Source of the DNA: Rhodospirillales bacterium
GTDB lineage: Bacteria > Pseudomonadota > Alphaproteobacteria > Rhodospirillales > Casp-alpha2
Length of the DNA stretch: 9,651 nt
Assembly (NCBI GenBank): GCA_030727885.1
Contig: JANRAT010000294.1
Span: forward strand, 1 to 9,651
Direction: 5' to 3'
The notes under the pieces were generated by a model that made no database searches, had not been told where the DNA came from, and was given only the letters and a program-made list of their open reading frames with translations. Made by a program: the position numbers and the translations under genes. This document shows positions 1-6,479 of this stretch, piece after piece (within the stretch, counting starts at the first letter, position 1; every line of letters begins with the position of its first letter).

Positions 1-102
1 ACTGACTTCACCTACTTCAAGGTTGTCGGCTGGGGCTGGTTCTATCTATCGACGAGGCGAGGCCAAATCGGGCGGCGATCCATCCCGCCGAGAGATTGGT
101 GA
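1..102 (+). other. Edge ORF, possible YidC fragment at a rearrangement junction
   Basis: Frame 1 is open from the window edge to a TGA at 100-102. The first ~16 residues contain GWGWFYL, which resembles the stretch just before the conserved membrane core of alphaproteobacterial YidC insertases (typically WGWFYF followed by a TKP-like motif). After about position 48 the frame continues as a basic, non-YidC-like tail that is simply the antisense of arsJ. The similarity covers only about ten residues and could be chance. If real, it means a plus-strand yidC piece is joined to a minus-strand arsJ piece near positions 48-60, by genomic rearrangement or by an assembly chimera at a contig end. Confidence 0.2.
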
Positions 103-286
103 CAACACCCATCAGTTCATACAGCAAAAACAGATAGGCGAGCTGAACCGGGCTGAAACCGAGTGTGTGGAAATGCAGCAGGACGAGCATCCGGAGCGCA
201 CCATCGGTCAGCATGAACGCCCAGTAAGCAACCGTGACTGCGATATAGGCGCTCATCCCCTGAGCTCTTGTGCCGGGGTTGCTCAT
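17..286 (-). CDS. arsJ: Truncated ArsJ, organoarsenical efflux MFS permease (N-terminal fragment)
   Basis: ArsJ is an inner-membrane MFS permease that exports 1-arseno-3-phosphoglycerate, the unstable product made when GAPDH uses arsenate in place of phosphate. The N-terminal family signature is clear: YWAFMLTDGALRMLVLLHFH at about residues 21-40, then a second membrane segment ending in NLSAGWIAARFGL (residues 64-76). Full ArsJ is roughly 400 residues, but this reading frame stops after 89. The last ~13 residues do not resemble ArsJ, and neither alternative frame of positions 1-60 restores the family sequence, so a simple one-base frameshift does not explain the loss. The ATG lies 6 bases after the GAPDH stop, indicating an operon. 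It is either a broken gene or an assembly join. The identity of the fragment is secure; its functionality is doubtful. Confidence 0.8.
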   Translation of the reverse strand: MSNPGTRAQGMSAYIAVTVAYWAFMLTDGALRMLVLLHFHTLGFSPVQLAYLFLLYELMGVVTNLSAGWIAARFGLASSIDRTSPSRQP

Positions 287-292
287 GGTGCT

Positions 293-1303
293 TCAGAGAC
301 CCTTGGCGACCATGCGGGTGACGTCGGCAAGACGCCATGCATAACCCCATTCGTTGTCATACCACGCATAGATTTTGACCTGCGTGCCGTTGATGACCAT
401 CGTCGACGGCCCATCGATGATCGCGGAGCGTGGATCATTCAGAAAATCGGCGGAGACCAGCTGCCGCTTTTCGAAGCCAAGGATGCCGGCGAGCGGCCCG
501 GCAGCCCATTTTTCGAACAGGCCATTTACTTCGTCTGCCGTGGTCGGCCGCTTCATCTCGAACACGCAATCGGTCAGTGATGCATTGAGCAGCGGCACCC
601 GCACCGCATGGCCGTTCAGCCGGCCTTTCAATTCGGGATAGATCAGGGTGATCGCCGTCGCCGATCCGGTCGTTGTCGGGATCAGACTGTTGAGAGCGGA
701 GCGGGCCCGCCTTGGATCCTTCGACGGACGGTCAACCATGGTCTGGGTGTTTGTCACATCATGGATCGTCGTGATCGAGCCATGCACGATGCCGATTTCC
801 TCGTGCATCACCTTGACCACCGGCGCCAGACAATTGGTTGTGCAGCTGGCTGCCGTCACCAGATGGTGAACCGCTGGATCATAAAGATCATCATTGATGC
901 CGTAGACGATGTTCAGCGCCGACGCCTGTTTGATCGGCGCCGAGACGACGACTTTTTTGACCCCGGCATTGTAATACGGCTGCACCTTTTCCGGCGTCTT
1001 GAAGACCCCGGTGCAGTCGACGACCAGATCAATCCCGAGTTCCTCGAGCGGCAAGCCCTCAATGGTCTTCGATTGCGTCAGGCGCATCCGCTGACCGTTG
1101 ACGGTTACGCTGTCGTCATCATTTGAAAACGATGCTTTCCAGCGTCCGTGCACGCTGTCGAACTCAAGCAATTGTGCATGCTGCGCCGGGTCGCCGGCAG
1201 GGTCGTTCAAAAGCATAATCTCGCCGGGCGTGCCTTCTTCGAAGAACGCCCGCACTACAAGCTTGCCCATGCGTCCAAGGCCGTTGATTGCAATCCTTGC
1301 CAT
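293..1303 (-). CDS. gapdh: ArsJ-associated glyceraldehyde-3-phosphate dehydrogenase
   Basis: This 336-residue protein is a full-length GAPDH. The N-terminal Rossmann motif INGLGRMG is at residues 6-13, and an Asp at 34 at the end of strand 2 favours NAD. The catalytic loop ASCTTNC gives the nucleophile Cys154, and His181 in TTIHDVTN is the catalytic partner. The C-terminal signature YDNEWGYAWRLAD is at 315-327. In ars operons this paralogue converts glyceraldehyde-3-phosphate plus arsenate to 1-arseno-3-phosphoglycerate, which ArsJ exports. The position between ACR3 and arsJ supports that role over housekeeping glycolysis. The ATG at 1303 has GGAG six bases upstream. It is 43 bases after ACR3 and 6 bases before arsJ, so it is probably cotranscribed with both. 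The protein is intact although its partner ArsJ is broken here. Confidence 0.92.
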   Translation of the reverse strand: MARIAINGLGRMGKLVVRAFFEEGTPGEIMLLNDPAGDPAQHAQLLEFDSVHGRWKASFSNDDDSVTVNGQRMRLTQSKTIEGLPLEELGIDLVVDCTGVFKTPEKVQPYYNAGVKKVVVSAPIKQASALNIVYGINDDLYDPAVHHLVTAASCTTNCLAPVVKVMHEEIGIVHGSITTIHDVTNTQTMVDRPSKDPRRARSALNSLIPTTTGSATAITLIYPELKGRLNGHAVRVPLLNASLTDCVFEMKRPTTADEVNGLFEKWAAGPLAGILGFEKRQLVSADFLNDPRSAIIDGPSTMVINGTQVKIYAWYDNEWGYAWRLADVTRMVAKGL

Positions 1304-1346
1304 TTGTCACTCCGATTTCGAAGGCAAAAAATTTCTGTTTGTGTAA

Positions 1347-2381
1347 CTAACCCGTCCGCGTATCAAACCAGTGCCGGGTCCTGTTTGCGAAAGCGACCAG
1401 CGAAAGCATTACCGGCACTTCGACAAGCACACCGACCACCGTTGCGAGCGCGGCACCCGAGTTAAGTCCGTATAGACTGATCGCCACGGCAACAGCCAAT
1501 TCGAAGAAATTCGATGTCCCGATCATGGCGCACGGTGCGGCGATCCGGAATGGCACGCGCAATCCGTAAGCCGCCGCGTAAGCGATGGCGAAAATACCGT
1601 AGGACTGAACCAGCAGCGGTGCGGCTATCATGGCGATGACCAGCGGCTGACCAAGAATGATCCGGCCCTGAAATCCGAACAGCAAGACCACGGTTGCCAG
1701 CAGCCCCAGCACCGATACGGGTTTCAGACTTGCAATGAAGGCATCGACCGCCGCTGCCCCCTTCCCGTTCGCAACCAACCGCCGACGGGTTATCACACCG
1801 GCGATCAGCGGCACCACAACGTACAGGGCAACAGACAGCAAAAGCGTTTCCCAGGGCACCGGTATTTCGCTGACACCCAGCAGCAGTGCGACAATCGGTG
1901 CATAGGCAAACACCATGATGATGTCGTTCACGCTGACCTGAACCAGCGTATAGTTGGAATCTCCCTGGGTCAGCTGCGACCAGACGAACACCATCGCCGT
2001 GCACGGCGCCGCGCCCAGCAGGATCAATCCGGCCATGTAGCCTTCGGCATCGGCGTCCGGGATCATGTCGGCGAAGATGACTTTGAAGAACAGTACGCCG
2101 AGCGCCGCCATGGTGAACGGCTTGATCAGCCAGTTGACGACAAGCGTGATCATCAATCCGCGCGGCTGATCCGAAACATGGCTCAGACTGGCGAAGTCGA
2201 CGGCAATCATCATCGGATAGACCATCGCCCAGATCAGCCCGGCAACGACCAGATTGACCTTTGCATATTCGAGCGCCGCAAGCGTTTCGAACAAAGTTGG
2301 GGCCAGTTCGCCGAGGACAATACCGGCAACAATGCACAAAGCGACCCATACCGTGAGATAACGTTCGAAAGTCGACATCAT
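1347..2381 (-). CDS. acr3: ACR3-family arsenite efflux permease
   Basis: This 344-residue integral membrane protein of the BART superfamily exports As(III) across the inner membrane using the proton motive force. About ten hydrophobic segments are visible. The conserved [16 protein letters not shown] block (residues 122-137) carries Cys127, equivalent to the essential thiolate of characterised Acr3 proteins. A second conserved block, [17 protein letters not shown] (282-298), contains Glu294. The N-terminus ([18 protein letters not shown]) is typical of bacterial ACR3. The gene starts ATGATG immediately after the arsR TAG with no spacer, so its translation is probably coupled to arsR. Fusions with an ArsC-like arsenate reductase exist in other organisms, but none is seen here, and no separate arsC gene is in the window. 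The call is secure from the motifs and the context. Confidence 0.95.
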   Translation of the reverse strand: MMSTFERYLTVWVALCIVAGIVLGELAPTLFETLAALEYAKVNLVVAGLIWAMVYPMMIAVDFASLSHVSDQPRGLMITLVVNWLIKPFTMAALGVLFFKVIFADMIPDADAEGYMAGLILLGAAPCTAMVFVWSQLTQGDSNYTLVQVSVNDIIMVFAYAPIVALLLGVSEIPVPWETLLLSVALYVVVPLIAGVITRRRLVANGKGAAAVDAFIASLKPVSVLGLLATVVLLFGFQGRIILGQPLVIAMIAAPLLVQSYGIFAIAYAAAYGLRVPFRIAAPCAMIGTSNFFELAVAVAISLYGLNSGAALATVVGVLVEVPVMLSLVAFANRTRHWFDTRTG

Positions 2382-2732
2382 CTACCCCTGAAGGCCGGGC
2401 ACATCGGCGGCCTCGATAAACTTGAGAAAATCCAGCAACGGCCCGACGGCCTTTGGATCCAGTGAATAGCAAACTCGCGGATGCATAATCTCGCCGATGA
2501 TCAGGCCGGCGTCTTTGAGAATGCGCAGATGTTCGGACGTGGTCGAAGCGGCAAGTCCGATTTCTTCAACGATGTCACAGCCGATGCAGGTCTGTCGGTT
2601 GAGCAGCGTCTGGATAATCTGGATACGCGCCGGATGGCCCAGTGCCTTGGCTATTTTTGCGAGCGTCTCGATATCCGATATCGGATTTTTCGACGTGCCA
2701 TCAAGCTTGGTCAGTTTTGATTTTACAGGCAT
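2382..2732 (-). CDS. arsR: ArsR-family As(III)-responsive repressor
   Basis: This is a small winged-helix repressor of the ArsR/SmtB family that binds the operon operator as a dimer and is released by As(III). From the ATG at 2732 it has 116 residues. The core runs from LAKIAKALGHPARIQIIQTLL through the recognition helix LAASTTSEHLRILKDAGLI to the wing. Cysteines at 49, 52 (CIGC) and 88 (RVCYSL) could supply three sulfur ligands for As(III), as in the TCICGD/RVCYCL subgroup, although the second cysteine of the RVCYC motif is Ser here. An alternative TTG start at 2795 would give 137 residues. I prefer the ATG because the extra residues would be encoded across a strong inverted repeat at 2742-2769. 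No good Shine-Dalgarno precedes either start. The stop codon abuts the ACR3 start. Confidence 0.9.
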   Translation of the reverse strand: MPVKSKLTKLDGTSKNPISDIETLAKIAKALGHPARIQIIQTLLNRQTCIGCDIVEEIGLAASTTSEHLRILKDAGLIIGEIMHPRVCYSLDPKAVGPLLDFLKFIEAADVPGLQG

Positions 2733-2741
2733 CTGTTTCAA

Positions 2742-2769
2742 TCGTAATTCGTTAAACGACGAAATACGA
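2742..2769. promoter_or_regulatory. Probable ArsR operator (inverted repeat)
   Basis: The arms TCGTAATTCGT (2742-2752) and ACGAAATACGA (2759-2769) are complementary at 10 of 11 positions across a 6-base spacer. The repeat ends 9 bases upstream of the preferred arsR ATG at 2732. AT-rich imperfect palindromes of this size are typical ArsR operators. Its position implies autorepression of the whole arsR-ACR3-GAPDH-arsJ operon. A -35-like TTGTTA lies at its upstream edge on the minus strand, but no convincing -10 is paired with it, so the promoter itself is not assigned. Confidence 0.65.
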
Positions 2770-2835
2770 ATAACAAGCGCACTTTGAACAGGCAATGGAC
2801 ATTTTTATGACACTCTGCCTCGTCCGCACTTGTTC

Positions 2836-4266
2836 TTATACTGATGAGCTTACCGTACGTGATGGCGGGAAATTGATGATGACAATTGTTCCCTGATCCA
2901 ACTCACTTTCAATAGTCAATGTTCCGCCATGTTTTTCGGCAAATCTCTTTGATAACGAAAGGCCCAGGCCTGTCCCTTTATGTGCCAGATTTGGGCCGCC
3001 CCTGACCTGGCTGAAGGGCTCCAGCACTTTGGCAAGATCCCCTTTTGCGATGCCGATACCTGTATCCCTTACACTGATTGAAATGCACCCCTTATCATCA
3101 AGATTTGCCGAGACGATGATACTGCCGTCTTCAGGCGTAAACTTGGCTGAATTGGACAACAGGTTGACCAGAATTTGCAGGACCAACCGTTTATCGGCCA
3201 GCAATTTCGGAAACCTTTCCGGAATAGCAATTCGGAAATCAAATTCCGGTGTATCATCACGAAACCGCACCAGGCGTTTTGCAGCCCATGCAAGCTCGTT
3301 CACATCGTTTTCCACCTCGTCCAGTTCGACAGCGCCAGATTCTATCCGGGCAATATCAAGAATATCACTGACGACTTCGAGCAAGTGCTGTGCCGAAGTG
3401 TGGATATCGACACAGTAATCGACATATTTCTCATTGAGTTTGCCGAACAAGCCACTGCTCATCATCTGCGAAAAACCGATGATGGAATTTAAAGGTGAAC
3501 GCAGCTCATGGCTCATATGTGCAAGAAACTCCGTTTTGGCCTTGTTCGCTTGTTCAGAGGCTTCCTTTGCATCCTGAAGCCGGCTTCCAATAACCCTCAG
3601 GCGATATTTTTGATAAACAAAAAGACCGCCAATCGATGACATGACCAAGATCAGAAAAACGATAATCACCTTGAAGCGCTGAATTCTTTGAGCCTGCTGT
3701 TCAAGGACGTCAAACGCCTCCCATTGCGACGTTGCATAGATTGACCGCATCGTCTCAACAGCGTTTGTCGCACGTGCATGGACCAGTGAAATCACTTCGC
3801 TGGAGTCCGGTGCCAGATTATAGACCCCATCACGCAGCCAGGACTTGATGTCGGTCAGGGCCGGGCTAATGACAGCATAAATGGCCGAAGCGCCGACGAG
3901 ATTGTCAAAATTGTAGCTTGCCCTTATCTGATCGAGCCTCTGTTCGAGGACACTGACCTGATGCAATATTTCGTCAATGCGAAGCTGGCTCGGCAGACTG
4001 AGCGTCAGACCCGTCCGCGAAGCCAATTCACTGGCATCTTGCAGCAAAAGTCCAATATCGCGCTGCTGCTTGACGATGGTCAGAGGCAGGTTTTGCTGAA
4101 TATCGTCAAGCGTCGACCACGTGAAATAGATAATACCCAGACACAGTGCCGCGAGCGTCAAGGCGCCAGCATATAATCTGCTCCCGTCATCTCCATGCGT
4201 CAGGCTTTTTTTTACCCGTGTAAAAAACCGCGCACCTCTGGAACGGGAACTGGAACCCGGCTTCAT
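2836..4266 (-). CDS. Membrane sensor histidine kinase (HisKA/HATPase_c)
   Basis: This 476-residue inner-membrane kinase has a basic N-terminus, a membrane segment at about 31-50 and an extracytoplasmic domain of roughly 145 residues. A second membrane segment lies at about 199-218, followed by a coiled-coil linker. HisKA has the phosphoacceptor His253 in AHMSHELRSPLNSIIGF. HATPase_c has an N-box (Asn368/Asn372 in LVNLLSNSAKFTP), G1 (DTGIGI, 401-406) and G2 (GTGLGLSL, 431-438). No receiver domain is attached and no response regulator gene lies nearby, so its partner is elsewhere. Its ATG overlaps the TGA of the upstream TAXI receptor by 4 bases, so the two proteins are probably made together, with the receptor presenting ligand to the periplasmic domain. 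Sampled 60-base lines in this gene were 37-48% GC, lower than GAPDH and the RraA-like gene. The ligand is unknown. Confidence 0.92.
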   Translation of the reverse strand: MKPGSSSRSRGARFFTRVKKSLTHGDDGSRLYAGALTLAALCLGIIYFTWSTLDDIQQNLPLTIVKQQRDIGLLLQDASELASRTGLTLSLPSQLRIDEILHQVSVLEQRLDQIRASYNFDNLVGASAIYAVISPALTDIKSWLRDGVYNLAPDSSEVISLVHARATNAVETMRSIYATSQWEAFDVLEQQAQRIQRFKVIIVFLILVMSSIGGLFVYQKYRLRVIGSRLQDAKEASEQANKAKTEFLAHMSHELRSPLNSIIGFSQMMSSGLFGKLNEKYVDYCVDIHTSAQHLLEVVSDILDIARIESGAVELDEVENDVNELAWAAKRLVRFRDDTPEFDFRIAIPERFPKLLADKRLVLQILVNLLSNSAKFTPEDGSIIVSANLDDKGCISISVRDTGIGIAKGDLAKVLEPFSQVRGGPNLAHKGTGLGLSLSKRFAEKHGGTLTIESELDQGTIVIINFPPSRTVSSSV

Positions 4267-5264
4267 TCCTTGAGCAGCCCGGCTTCAATGTAAAAGCGCT
4301 TGGCGCCCGGGTGCAGTGGAATACTTAGCCCTTTCAGGGCATTTTCGAGCTTGATCGAATTGCCTTTGGGATGTCCGCCGTCCAGCAGCTTCCGTGCCGA
4401 TGCGCTCCATAGCGACTTGGTGATCTTGTAGATTGTCTCGTCACTGATTGCCGCACTGACAACCCATTGCGCGCCGACACTGATGGTATTTGTTTCAGGC
4501 ACCCCCGTGTACGTTCCCGTTGGTATGACGTCATGAATGAAAAAAGGATGTTGGCGCATCAGGTTTTCAGCATCAACCCCGTCTATCGGCACCAATGCAC
4601 CGCCTTGATCGTTAGACAGTCGGGTGACGGAAGCCGTCGGATAACCAGCAACGATAAAATATGCATCCAGTTTGCCGTTGATGATCTTGTCGACGGCCAG
4701 ATTGGGTTTGATATATTCCGGCTTTAAATCCGCCTCGGTCAGGCCAAACGCTGCCAGGATAAGCCGGGAATCAATCAGTGTTCCTGAACCGGCTTCATCC
4801 AGAGATACCCGTTTCCCTGCCAGATCCCGGATCGTCGATATACCGGCTTTCCTGCCAACCACGATGTGTACGGCTTCCGGATACAGATTGGCGATGACGC
4901 GCAAAAACTTTTGCGGCGCTTTTGCAGCGAATTCGCCGGTGCCGTTATATGCCCAGTGCACGATGTCGGATTGTGCAAAACCTGACTCAAGCGTGCCGCG
5001 CAGGATAGAATCAATATTGGCAACCGATCCGTTGGAAGATTGGGGGATGCCGATCAGCCCCTGCACGCCGCACTCGCCACTCGTCTGGCAACCCGCAGTC
5101 CCGGGCACGCCTGTGATTGCCTTGGCGATCAGGCCGCCAATTGGATAATAGGTTCCGGCAACGCCACCCGTGCCTATTCTGAAAAACTCGGCCCCAAGCC
5201 CTGGATTCGAGGCGCCGGAAACGGCGAGGAATACGGCTGTGAAGATGGCGGCAGTGCCACGCAT
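4263..5264 (-). CDS. TAXI-family periplasmic solute-binding protein
   Basis: This is a type II periplasmic binding protein of the TAXI family. The hallmark IGTGGVAGTYYPIGG lies near the mature N-terminus at about residues 30-44, with QSSNGSVANI, SGFAQSDIVHWAYNGTG and a C-terminal LHPGAKRFYIEAG. The first ~25 residues (MRGTAAIFTAVFLAVSG...) form a signal peptide. Two cysteines, about 59 and 65 from this start (GCQTSGECG), may form a disulfide; similar pairs occur in a TAXI subgroup as I remember it. TAXI proteins usually feed TRAP permeases, but none is here. Instead the gene overlaps a histidine kinase gene by 4 bases, suggesting a sensing role. A GTG at 5285 would give 340 residues. I prefer the ATG at 5264 for its cleaner signal peptide, though neither start has a good ribosome site. 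An 11-codon leader ORF ends 8 bases upstream. Confidence 0.88.
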   Translation of the reverse strand: MRGTAAIFTAVFLAVSGASNPGLGAEFFRIGTGGVAGTYYPIGGLIAKAITGVPGTAGCQTSGECGVQGLIGIPQSSNGSVANIDSILRGTLESGFAQSDIVHWAYNGTGEFAAKAPQKFLRVIANLYPEAVHIVVGRKAGISTIRDLAGKRVSLDEAGSGTLIDSRLILAAFGLTEADLKPEYIKPNLAVDKIINGKLDAYFIVAGYPTASVTRLSNDQGGALVPIDGVDAENLMRQHPFFIHDVIPTGTYTGVPETNTISVGAQWVVSAAISDETIYKITKSLWSASARKLLDGGHPKGNSIKLENALKGLSIPLHPGAKRFYIEAGLLKE

Positions 5265-5272
5265 GGATATCG

Positions 5273-5308
5273 TCACGACAACCACCCGGTGTTCGGAAAA
5301 TTAGTCAT
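5273..5308 (-). CDS. Possible 11-codon leader ORF upstream of the TAXI gene
   Basis: On the minus strand GGAGGG lies 5 bases before an ATG at 5308, the best ribosome site in this intergenic region. The frame reads MTNFPNTGWLS and stops at 5273-5275. It is out of frame with the TAXI gene and ends 8 bases before the preferred TAXI ATG, an arrangement suited to translational coupling. A small hairpin (GTTGT/ACAAC, plus positions 5319-5332) lies just upstream of the ribosome site. An N-terminal frameshift in the TAXI gene is the alternative, but extending TAXI through this frame does not give a better signal peptide. Confidence 0.35.
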   Translation of the reverse strand: MTNFPNTGWLS

Positions 5309-5354
5309 CCGGCCCTCCGTTGTTTTGACAACAAACCGTTATCCATTAGTAGAT

Positions 5355-5377
5355 TAAGTATAAGGATTATAAGTATG
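5355..5377 (-). promoter_or_regulatory. TAXI-kinase promoter with repeated TAAGTATA motif
   Basis: Plus-strand TAAGTATA (5355-5362) and TAAGTATG (5370-5377) form a direct repeat with a 15-base period. On the minus strand the same segment contains an exact TATAAT (5371 to 5366) and a TATACT (5362 to 5357), either of which could be a -10 for the TAXI-kinase operon. No recognisable -35 precedes them, which fits activator-dependent transcription. The same octamer occurs as an inverted pair at the lysR start, so the LysR protein is the likely binder. The rest of 5309-5479 shows no gene or strong terminator. Confidence 0.45.
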
Positions 5378-5479
5378 AGTTAAATTTTCCGACTTCACTA
5401 GAGACATGGCGAAAACCGGAACAACTTCTTGTCGAATTTATTCATACAAGCCATTGCCGATGGATCAATGCCGCAATAC

Positions 5480-6355
5480 CTAAACCTCTCCCGTGAGCAT
5501 CAGCAATTCTTTATAAAAAATACCGGCCAGTTCGGAGCGCTGGTTATTGGTGCGTTCAATCAGCACAACCTGCCTGCGGACCGGCGGTGATCCGAACGGT
5601 ATTGTGCGTATCCGGGCGGCACTTTCGCCCCGCAAGCGGCTGCTTGGTACGACGCCAACCCCGAGGCCCGCACTGACCAGACCGACGATCGATTCCGAGC
5701 TGTCGAGTTCCATCGCTTCTTTGACGACAACACCGGATCGACGCAGCGTCACATCGATCAGCGCGCCGACGCCGGATTTTCTGTTAAGACGCAGAAACGG
5801 GCGCGCCATCAGGACTTTTTTCCAACCGCGCTCTGTCATTGATTTCGGCGCAACCACAAGCAGCGCTTCCGAGGTGATCGGCAGGATCTGCATATCCACC
5901 TCCGGCTCAAGCGGTTGCGTGATCAACGCTCCGTCGAGACTGCGCCGTCTAACCCTGCCAATCAGATCATCAGTCAGGCCTTCTTCGATGCGCACCTGCA
6001 GTCGCGGATATTTCTCGCGCAATCCGGCCAGCGCTTTCGATACCAGCGCATTGGTTATCCCGGTTGCCGAACCGATGCTGAGCACGCCGGCGATTTCGCC
6101 GGGCGAGCGGGCCATGTCGACAAGCGCATTGAACCGCGCCAGCACATCCCTGGCCTGTTCGACGATGTTAACGCCATGGGCATTCAGTCGCGGCGGCCGC
6201 GTTGTGCGGTCAAACAGCGACACTTGCAATTCGTCTTCTAGGGCACGCATCTGCTGCGATATGGCCGCCGGGGTCAGATACAGGGATGCCGCGGCATCGG
6301 CAAAGCTGGACCGCTCATGTATCGCGATCAGTGTTTTAAGGTGCTGGATATTCAT
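5480..6355 (-). CDS. LysR-type transcriptional regulator
   Basis: This 291-residue regulator has the standard N-terminal winged helix (about residues 1-60: QHLKTLIAIHERSSFADAAASL, then LTPAAISQQMRALEDEL). A linker helix follows, and then a periplasmic-binding-like effector domain from about residue 88 (GVLSIGSATGITNALV through SAGLGVGVVPSSRL). Length and architecture are usual for the family. The start is fixed by the helix-turn-helix register, yet no Shine-Dalgarno precedes the ATG and the best promoter places transcription start at or next to it. It lies between the TAXI-kinase pair (same strand) and a divergent small gene and PotD-like gene. Shared octamers point to autoregulation and control of the TAXI gene. 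The effector cannot be read from sequence. Confidence 0.93.
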   Translation of the reverse strand: MNIQHLKTLIAIHERSSFADAAASLYLTPAAISQQMRALEDELQVSLFDRTTRPPRLNAHGVNIVEQARDVLARFNALVDMARSPGEIAGVLSIGSATGITNALVSKALAGLREKYPRLQVRIEEGLTDDLIGRVRRRSLDGALITQPLEPEVDMQILPITSEALLVVAPKSMTERGWKKVLMARPFLRLNRKSGVGALIDVTLRRSGVVVKEAMELDSSESIVGLVSAGLGVGVVPSSRLRGESAARIRTIPFGSPPVRRQVVLIERTNNQRSELAGIFYKELLMLTGEV

Positions 6356-6378
6356 AAGTATAAATTAAGCTATACTTA
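6355..6378. promoter_or_regulatory. Inverted repeat at the lysR start, probable autoregulatory LysR site
   Basis: The arms TAAGTATA (6355-6362) and TATACTTA (6371-6378) are perfectly complementary across an 8-base spacer. LysR proteins bind interrupted palindromes of this size. The site overlaps the lysR -10 and touches the ATG, so binding should repress lysR. The same octamer appears twice upstream of the TAXI gene. Confidence 0.55.
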
Positions 6379-6390
6379 ATATAATATCAA
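6362..6390 (-). promoter_or_regulatory. lysR promoter, possibly giving a leaderless mRNA
   Basis: On the minus strand TTGATA (6390-6385) and TAATTT (6367-6362) are separated by exactly 17 bases. Only six bases lie between the -10 and the lysR ATG, so transcription would start at or within a base or two of the ATG. The lack of any Shine-Dalgarno is consistent with a leaderless transcript. Confidence 0.5.
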
Positions 6391-6416
6391 ATTTATATCG
6401 TTTGAGTAAATTTATA
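6389..6416. repeat. Direct repeat AAATTTATA flanking a -35 box
   Basis: AAATTTATA occurs at 6389-6397 and 6408-6416, 19 bases apart start to start (nearly two helical turns). The copies bracket the -35 box of the small-gene promoter. The region is very AT-rich, so chance is possible, but the placement would suit a regulator that blocks or recruits polymerase. Confidence 0.35.
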
Positions 6417-6430
6417 ACTGCGCCTAATGT
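6402..6430 (+). promoter_or_regulatory. Sigma70-type promoter of the 27-residue small gene
   Basis: TTGAGT (6402-6407) and TAATGT (6425-6430) are separated by 17 bases, predicting a start near 6437. The transcript would begin with a small hairpin: GTCC (6438-6441), loop AGTAA, GGAC (6447-6450). Confidence 0.55.
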
Positions 6431-6479
6431 CCCCTCAGTCCAGTAAGGACGAACGATCACAAACAAAGGAATTAGACAA

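Noticed and set aside
1..60. A simple frameshift restoring full ArsJ
   Set aside because: None of the three minus-strand frames over 1-60 continues the ArsJ sequence.
608..1126. 172-codon plus-strand ORF opposite GAPDH
   Set aside because: It is antisense to the GAPDH catalytic region and has no recognisable domain.
1462..2472. 336-codon minus-strand ORF overlapping ACR3 and arsR in another frame
   Set aside because: It is an Arg/Gly/Cys-rich out-of-frame reading of ACR3, which has unmistakable motifs.
4263..5285. Calling the TAXI protein AioX
   Set aside because: AioX is only a functional analogy. The TAXI signature is explicit, and no aioAB or AioR-type regulator is present.
5547..6368. 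273-codon plus-strand ORF opposite lysR
   Set aside because: It is the complement of a clearly recognised LysR gene, is Ser/Arg-rich with no family features, and has no ribosome site.
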